NCBI GenBank assembly: GCA_003049465.1
Contig: PYSS01000004.1
Coordinates: 438,722 to 502,721, forward strand
DNA: 64,000 bases
Reading direction: 5' to 3'
From: Magnaporthiopsis rhizophila
Lineage: Eukaryota; Ascomycota; Sordariomycetes; Magnaporthales; Magnaporthaceae
Below, one piece after another: positions 59,504-64,000 of the stretch. The notes under the pieces were generated by a model that was not told the origin of the DNA, ran no database searches, and worked only from the letters and a program-made list of their open reading frames with translations. The translations under genes were made by a program, and so were the position numbers. The stretch's first letter is position 1; every line of letters begins with the position of its first letter.

Positions 59504-60929
59504 CCAACACCAACACCAACACCAACACCAACACCAACACCAACACCAACACCAACACCACCCGCAGCAAGGGCATGGCGGTGCTGTGCTGTCCGACCAC
59601 CCGACCCGCACCCAGGCCAAAGGACGGATACGAGAGGTGTGGAGACATAACCTGCACGAAGAGATGGCCATCCTTCGCGACCTGATAGAGAGATACAACT
59701 ATATTGCTATGGTAGGCCGCCCCCACCTGCAGTTCGAGTCCTATAACCCCCGCTTTCCAGCAGTATAACCATGAATACCACTAACACTTGCCTGCGTCGA
59801 TGCGACCCTCCAGGACACGGAGTTTCCGGGGCTCGTATGCAGGCCTATGGGGACCTTTCGCGGAAAGAGCGACTACCACTACCAATGCCTCCGGGCCAAC
59901 GTGGACATGCTGAACGTGCTACAGGTGGGCATCACGCTCTTTAACGAGGACGGCGAGAACCCACCGGCGCGGCCGGGCAGCGGCGAGGACCCGGTGGTGA
60001 TCGCAGCGGCGGCCGCGGCGGGGAGACGAGTCGGAACGCAGCAGGGCCCGCTGCCGTACACGTGGCAGTTCAACTTCAAATTTTCGCTCAAGGACGACAT
60101 GTACAGCCAGTCGTCGATCGACTCGCACGTGCAGGCGGGTATCGACTTCAACGTGCTCGAGCGAGACGGCATCGATCCGCACGAGTTCGCGTCGCTCCTG
60201 ATCTCGTCCGGCATGGTCTGCGACGACTCGGTCAGCTGGATCAGCTTCCACGGCGCCTACGACTTCGGCTACCTGACCAAGCTGCTGTGGTGCAAGATGC
60301 TACCCAACGACGAGGTCGAGTTTGTCGAGGTCATGAAGCTCTTCTTCCCTCGCATCTACGACGTCAAGTACCACATGAAGCACCAGAGCAAGCTGCTCGC
60401 CTCTATCGGCTTCCATGGTGTCGACGGCGCCGTCGTCGACATCCTGCAGAAGTTCGACCACAAGTCCACGCTCGAGACGCTGGCCGAAGTGCTCAAGGTC
60501 AAGCGCACCGGCCCCGCCCACCAGGCTGGCTCCGACTCGCTCCTCACCGGCCGCGCCTTCTTCCAGATGCGCGACCGCGTGTTCGGCGGCAAGATGCCCG
60601 AAGACACCATCGGCCAGGTCTGGGGTCTCGAGGGCCCCGACAGCGCAGGGCCCGCCGCCTCCCTCGCGGCAGCAGCAGCCGCCGCCGCCGCAGCCGCCGT
60701 CTCGGCGCAGCAGCAGATGGACGGCGGCGGCGGTGGCCCCAACGGGACCCACCAGCAGCAGCAGCAGAACGGCGGCGCGCCCAGCACCCCGAACTCGGTC
60801 CCCGTCGGCCTGGCCACCACGCCCGGCCCGCCCTCGCACCACTCCAACGGCATGGGCATGGGTCCCATGACCCCCGGAGGTGGAGGCGGCGTGTTTGGCA
60901 GCTTTGCCTTTGCCGGCAGCGGCAGGTGA
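59040..60929 (+). CDS. POP2: CCR4-NOT deadenylase CAF1/POP2
   Basis: Two exons (59040-59711 and 59814-60929, 102-bp phase-0 intron) give 595 residues. The catalytic DEDD nuclease domain starts at about residue 190 (IREVWRHNLHEEMAILRDLI). Its metal ligands are all visible: Asp225 and Glu227 in DTEFPGLVCRP, Asp374 in FHGAYDFGYLTKLLW, and Asp465 with His460 in HQAGSDSLLTGRAFFQMRD. The protein shortens mRNA poly(A) tails in the cytoplasm as part of CCR4-NOT. Compared with the animal core (about 285 residues) it has a 190-residue N-terminus of Pro/Gly, long Q runs and a (HQ)n array. It also has an insertion of roughly 30 residues with an Ala run between LFNEDGENPP and YTWQFNFKFSL, and a low-complexity Ala/Gln/Gly tail. 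The start ACACCATGCC is the first ATG of the frame. Confidence 0.95.
59341..59559. repeat. CAG/CAA tract and CAACAC hexamer array inside CAF1
   Basis: Interrupted CAG/CAA/GCC units (59341-59498), then about ten CAACAC hexamers (59499-59559). They encode a long polyglutamine run followed by (HQ)n. All units are multiples of three, so length changes keep frame. Confidence 0.9.
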
Positions 60930-62854
60930 TCTTGTGCCATTCTTGAAACTTGCGACGGATACCGCACATGGGAAGAACGAACAGCAGGAGAAGGTCACTG
61001 GGGAAACAAACCGCAGAATCTTGCTCTGCCCTCGTCTTGGGAGGATACCAGCGTCAGCATGGAGAGGAAGCCCAGCACGGGTTGGGTGGTGGTGTGTGTG
61101 TGGATAGGTAATGACCAGAAGAGGGGTAGAGAGAGTGTGCGCGCGCGTCTTTGCCATCTCTCTTTCGTTCTATATTCTTAACGTTTTTCTTTCTTTTTTG
61201 TCTTTTCTTGTTGCATTTTGTTTCAAAGTACAGGAGTATCATCATCGGCTGGCGCGGTAACGGTGGGTGAGGTTGGTCACCGACGCAATAAAAAGAAACA
61301 CGCGAGCGGTATCCGTCCGTCTGTCCGTCCAGGAGAGGTGTGGCGGGATCCAAAGAGCTCCCGCCCGTCTCCGGCACTTGTCAATGTTTACAAACGCACA
61401 AAACACTTGATATGCCCGCTTCTTTTGTGGCGGCCTCGTTTTTCGGTTCTTCCGACTCCGTCTTTGACTTTTGCTGGCTGACTGTTCCGTCTCACGTCCT
61501 TCATTTTGTAACACTCCCCCCTCGCTCTATTTTGTCAGGACGCCTTGGCCATGGCTGACTGGCCTCCGTCTCATTCCTCACCACATTCTGGTCATGCTTT
61601 GTTCGCATCTCTTCTCTCCTCTGTTGCATTTGAACATCACGGAACCAACACAGCCATCGCTATGCTTCATTACAAACAAAAACCACACAAGGGTCGGTCG
61701 TAGCCGATATGTCGTTAGAAATATAGTACCTTACGTAGGTAGTGGGCCAAGGCTAAGAAAATTAGGTACCTATGTGGCTGTGACGGTAATATCATGTATA
61801 GTCCCTGTCGTCCATATGTCAGGCCTAGTAGTATACAAGGCCGTGCCGGTAATCGATCTGGGTTTCCATACCACCCCGGGATTTCCTCCGGCTCGTCGCC
61901 ACGCCCTTCAGAGAATAAGGCAGGGCGCCAACTCCGGCACTGTTATATAGGCCCCTTTGCTTGATTATAGTATGGAATTATCGTGCCAATCCCGCTTGAC
62001 CCGAGCAATGCGGTGTATAGGTGGGCGTGCTTGGTGAGAAAGGTTCACGGCACACGTCACCGACCAGGCGCAAGATGGGAAGAAGAAAAAAAAAGATTGT
62101 ACAGAGAACGCCTCAGGGAGTCCAAAACAGGAGGAGATAAGCAATCGAAACGCTTTTGCCCTGTTGCTTGGTGGCTTCGAGAGTTCGAGGAAGGCTGAGA
62201 GACGAGAGCAAAGGGAAGACATATAAAAAGGGTGGAAGCCCGTAGTTTCGCCCATCGCCTTTTTGCCGAGGACGAAAAGCAGCAAAAGGAAAAAAGAAAG
62301 AAAAAAAAAAGACTAAGGAAGGGAAAAAGAGAAGGAAATACCTAAATATCAATCACCAACACCATGACATGACCACGGCCACCATTTCCCTCCCACCCAT
62401 CGAGTCCCCCTCGGCCCATATTATGATGAACGCAAAACCCAAGAGACAAAGAAAATGGGAATCAGGCCCTATGATAACTCCCAAAAAAAAGAACCCAACT
62501 AGCAACTTTTCTCAAGGCCATTCTTCCCTCTACACGCTAGCTTCGTGCAAATGGACTTTTTGTTGCAAATGTGAAACCCACCAGGAGAACATGTCGACCT
62601 CGAACTCCGGCCAGATGCGCCAAACTTTGTTGTTCCTCCTCTTACTGTTCTTTTTTCCTTTTTTTTTTTTTTTTCTTTTTTCTTTTTGCCCGCCCCCTCA
62701 CCGCCTCCCCTTTGGTTGTTATTTTGCTTGTCGGGTGACTGACCCGACGAGGTTTCAAGCTTCTTTTATTAGAGCCAAGGCGGCAGTAATATAGAGACGA
62801 CATCCTTGGCTCATGTTTTCTTCATTTGAAAGTTTCCGATCGTTGTGTTGTTGT
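60930..62854. other. 1.9 kb convergent intergenic region
   Basis: It lies between converging 3' ends. An A+T-richer stretch at about 61.65-61.98 kb includes one AGGTACCT (61764). T-rich runs occur near 62650-62685. No gene was recognised. Confidence 0.5.
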
Positions 62855-64000
62855 TTAGATGTTGGCGGGCTGCGAGACGCCGCGACCACGTGGGGCACCG
62901 CCGCCACGTCCACCACGCGGCTGGTTGTTGAACCCGCCGCGGCCACCCTGGCTGGCTGAGCGGCTGCCATCGTAGTTTCCGCGGCCACGGCCCGAGATGC
63001 CGCCACGGCTGTTGTAGTTGCTGCCACCATAGGCGCTCGCCTTAGGCCGCCTGGCCTCGACGATGATGTTCTCGCCATCGACAGTGTGGGGGTTCGCGGC
63101 TGCAGCGGCCTGGTAGCCCGCAGTCGTCTCGAACTCAACAAAGGCGCAGTTCTGTCATTTCTGTTAGTCTGGATGTGCTGACGGAATCATACGCGCGCGC
63201 AGGAGGGAGTGAGAGGTGAGAAATACTAACCTTTGTTCTATTGATGTCGAAGTAAACCAGGTTACCGAAGGCGGCGAGAGCCGCCTTGAGATTCTCGGTC
63301 TTGACCTTGTCGGTGACGTACTTGACATAACCAAGTGTGCCCTCCTTCTCCTGGGGCGCGCCCGACATGGACATGGGCCTGTTTTGCCGCTTCGAGTCGG
63401 CTCCGGCAGTCTGCCATTCACCCGAGTCCTTAGCGGCCTCAGGGGCGGCCGCCGCAGGAGCTGCCGCCGGTTGAGATGCGGCGGGAGTAGGAGCAGCAGC
63501 CGGGGCGGCAGCTGGACGCGGGGCAGGGGTAGCAACCGGGGTGACCGGCTTGGGCAGAGCAACAGCAGGACGAGCAGGACCGGCGGCAGCGGCGATGCGG
63601 CTGGCCCAGGTCATTGGTTTGGCCGGTTCCTTGGGCTTCTCAGGCTCAGCCGGCACAGGTGCACGGGCGACAACAGGGGTCGGGGTGGGATCCTTGGGCG
63701 TCTCGGCCTTCTTGACATCCTCGTCTGCGACCTCCTGAGCCGCAACCTCCGGGTCCGGGGCGGCCTCGACAGTGGTCTCAGTCTTGGCAGGAGCAGCAGC
63801 AACGGGCTCCTCGATGGGGGCAGCCGGCTCGGCCGGGGTGGCAACGGCAGAGGTGGTAGAGGTCTCGTTGGACTCGGCACTTGTCTCCTCAAGCTTCTTG
63901 CTGACGGCTGCGGCGTCGACCTGCGCGGGAGCGGCAGGAGTCTCGTCGACAGGCTCGGACTTGGGCGCCTCTACCTCGACAGGGACATCCTCGGTGTCGG
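62855..64000 (-). CDS. G3BP/Nxt3-like RRM-RGG protein, 5' end outside window
   Basis: The 3' part of a gene whose start lies beyond 64000. Exons >64000-63231 and 63151-62855 with a 79-bp phase-0 intron give about 354 visible residues. They show a long acidic then Ala/Pro-rich linker (PKPVTPVATPAPRP region) with a MTWASRIAAAAG motif and a GEWQTAG segment. An RRM follows with RNP2-like GYVKYVTDK, FGNLVYFDINRT and RNP1-like NCAFVEFE, the latter split by the intron just before Asn. A Gly/Arg C-terminus with several RGG repeats ends RGVSQPANI. This order matches fungal stress-granule proteins of the G3BP/Nxt3/Bre5 type, whose NTF2-like domain would sit in the missing part. In yeasts these bind a deubiquitinase (Ubp3 type). 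The NTF2 domain is predicted, not seen. Confidence 0.85.

Noticed and set aside
1..64000. CRISPR arrays, bacterial operons, prophage or toxin-antitoxin systems.
   Set aside because: The spliced, fungal character of all genes makes them inapplicable, and no regular spaced direct repeats were seen.

Overview
The window is nuclear DNA of a filamentous ascomycete (Pezizomycotina, most likely a Sordariomycete). The evidence is short GT-AG introns of about 70-190 bp inside otherwise compact genes, fungal-type protein orthologues (TIF6, CAF1/POP2, AOS1, BMT5, a Ycf1-like ABCC pump, a YDR124W-like protein), glutamine-rich coding runs, and long, low-complexity, pyrimidine-rich intergenic DNA. It is a draft scaffold: four N sites occur and every one lies inside a poly(A) or poly(T) tract. 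All gene models are eye-made splice reconstructions checked by reading-frame continuity and family resemblance; no search was run.

Layout. 1-3671: gene-free, with an inverted-repeat relic. 3672-4599 (+): CFIm25/NUDT21-like 3'-end processing factor, convergent with 4932-5618 (-), a YjbQ/UPF0047 protein. 6876-12950 (+): a 1553-residue ABCC vacuolar transporter in six exons. 12951-26618: a 13.7 kb gene-free stretch of homopolymers and microsatellites. 26619-29165 (+): a YDR124W-like (DUF2841) protein with a very Q-rich tail. 29166-34231: gene-free, with a 491-N gap and a second inverted repeat. 34232-35428 (-): BMT5-like rRNA methyltransferase. 38047-41810 (+): an unrecognised 1175-residue coiled-coil/low-complexity protein. 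43881-44832 (-): eIF6. 45592-47388 (-): an unrecognised protein, possibly with a split beta-sandwich. 49490-50851 (+): SUMO E1 subunit AOS1. 54874-56742 (+): unrecognised coiled-coil protein. 57826-58183 (-): complex I subunit NDUFB3/B12, divergent from 59040-60929 (+): CAF1/POP2 deadenylase. 62855-64000 (-): the 3' part of a G3BP/Nxt3-like RRM-RGG protein running off the window.

The genes are mostly unlinked housekeeping functions (mRNA 3'-end processing, deadenylation, ribosome biogenesis, sumoylation, respiration, detoxification). They form no biosynthetic cluster, and I found no convincing new system. The best leads are non-coding: an over-represented palindrome AGGTACCT in intergenic DNA, two foldback repeats, a hairpin locus, an apparent poison exon in the ABC gene, and a stop-free GC-AG intron of 3n length.
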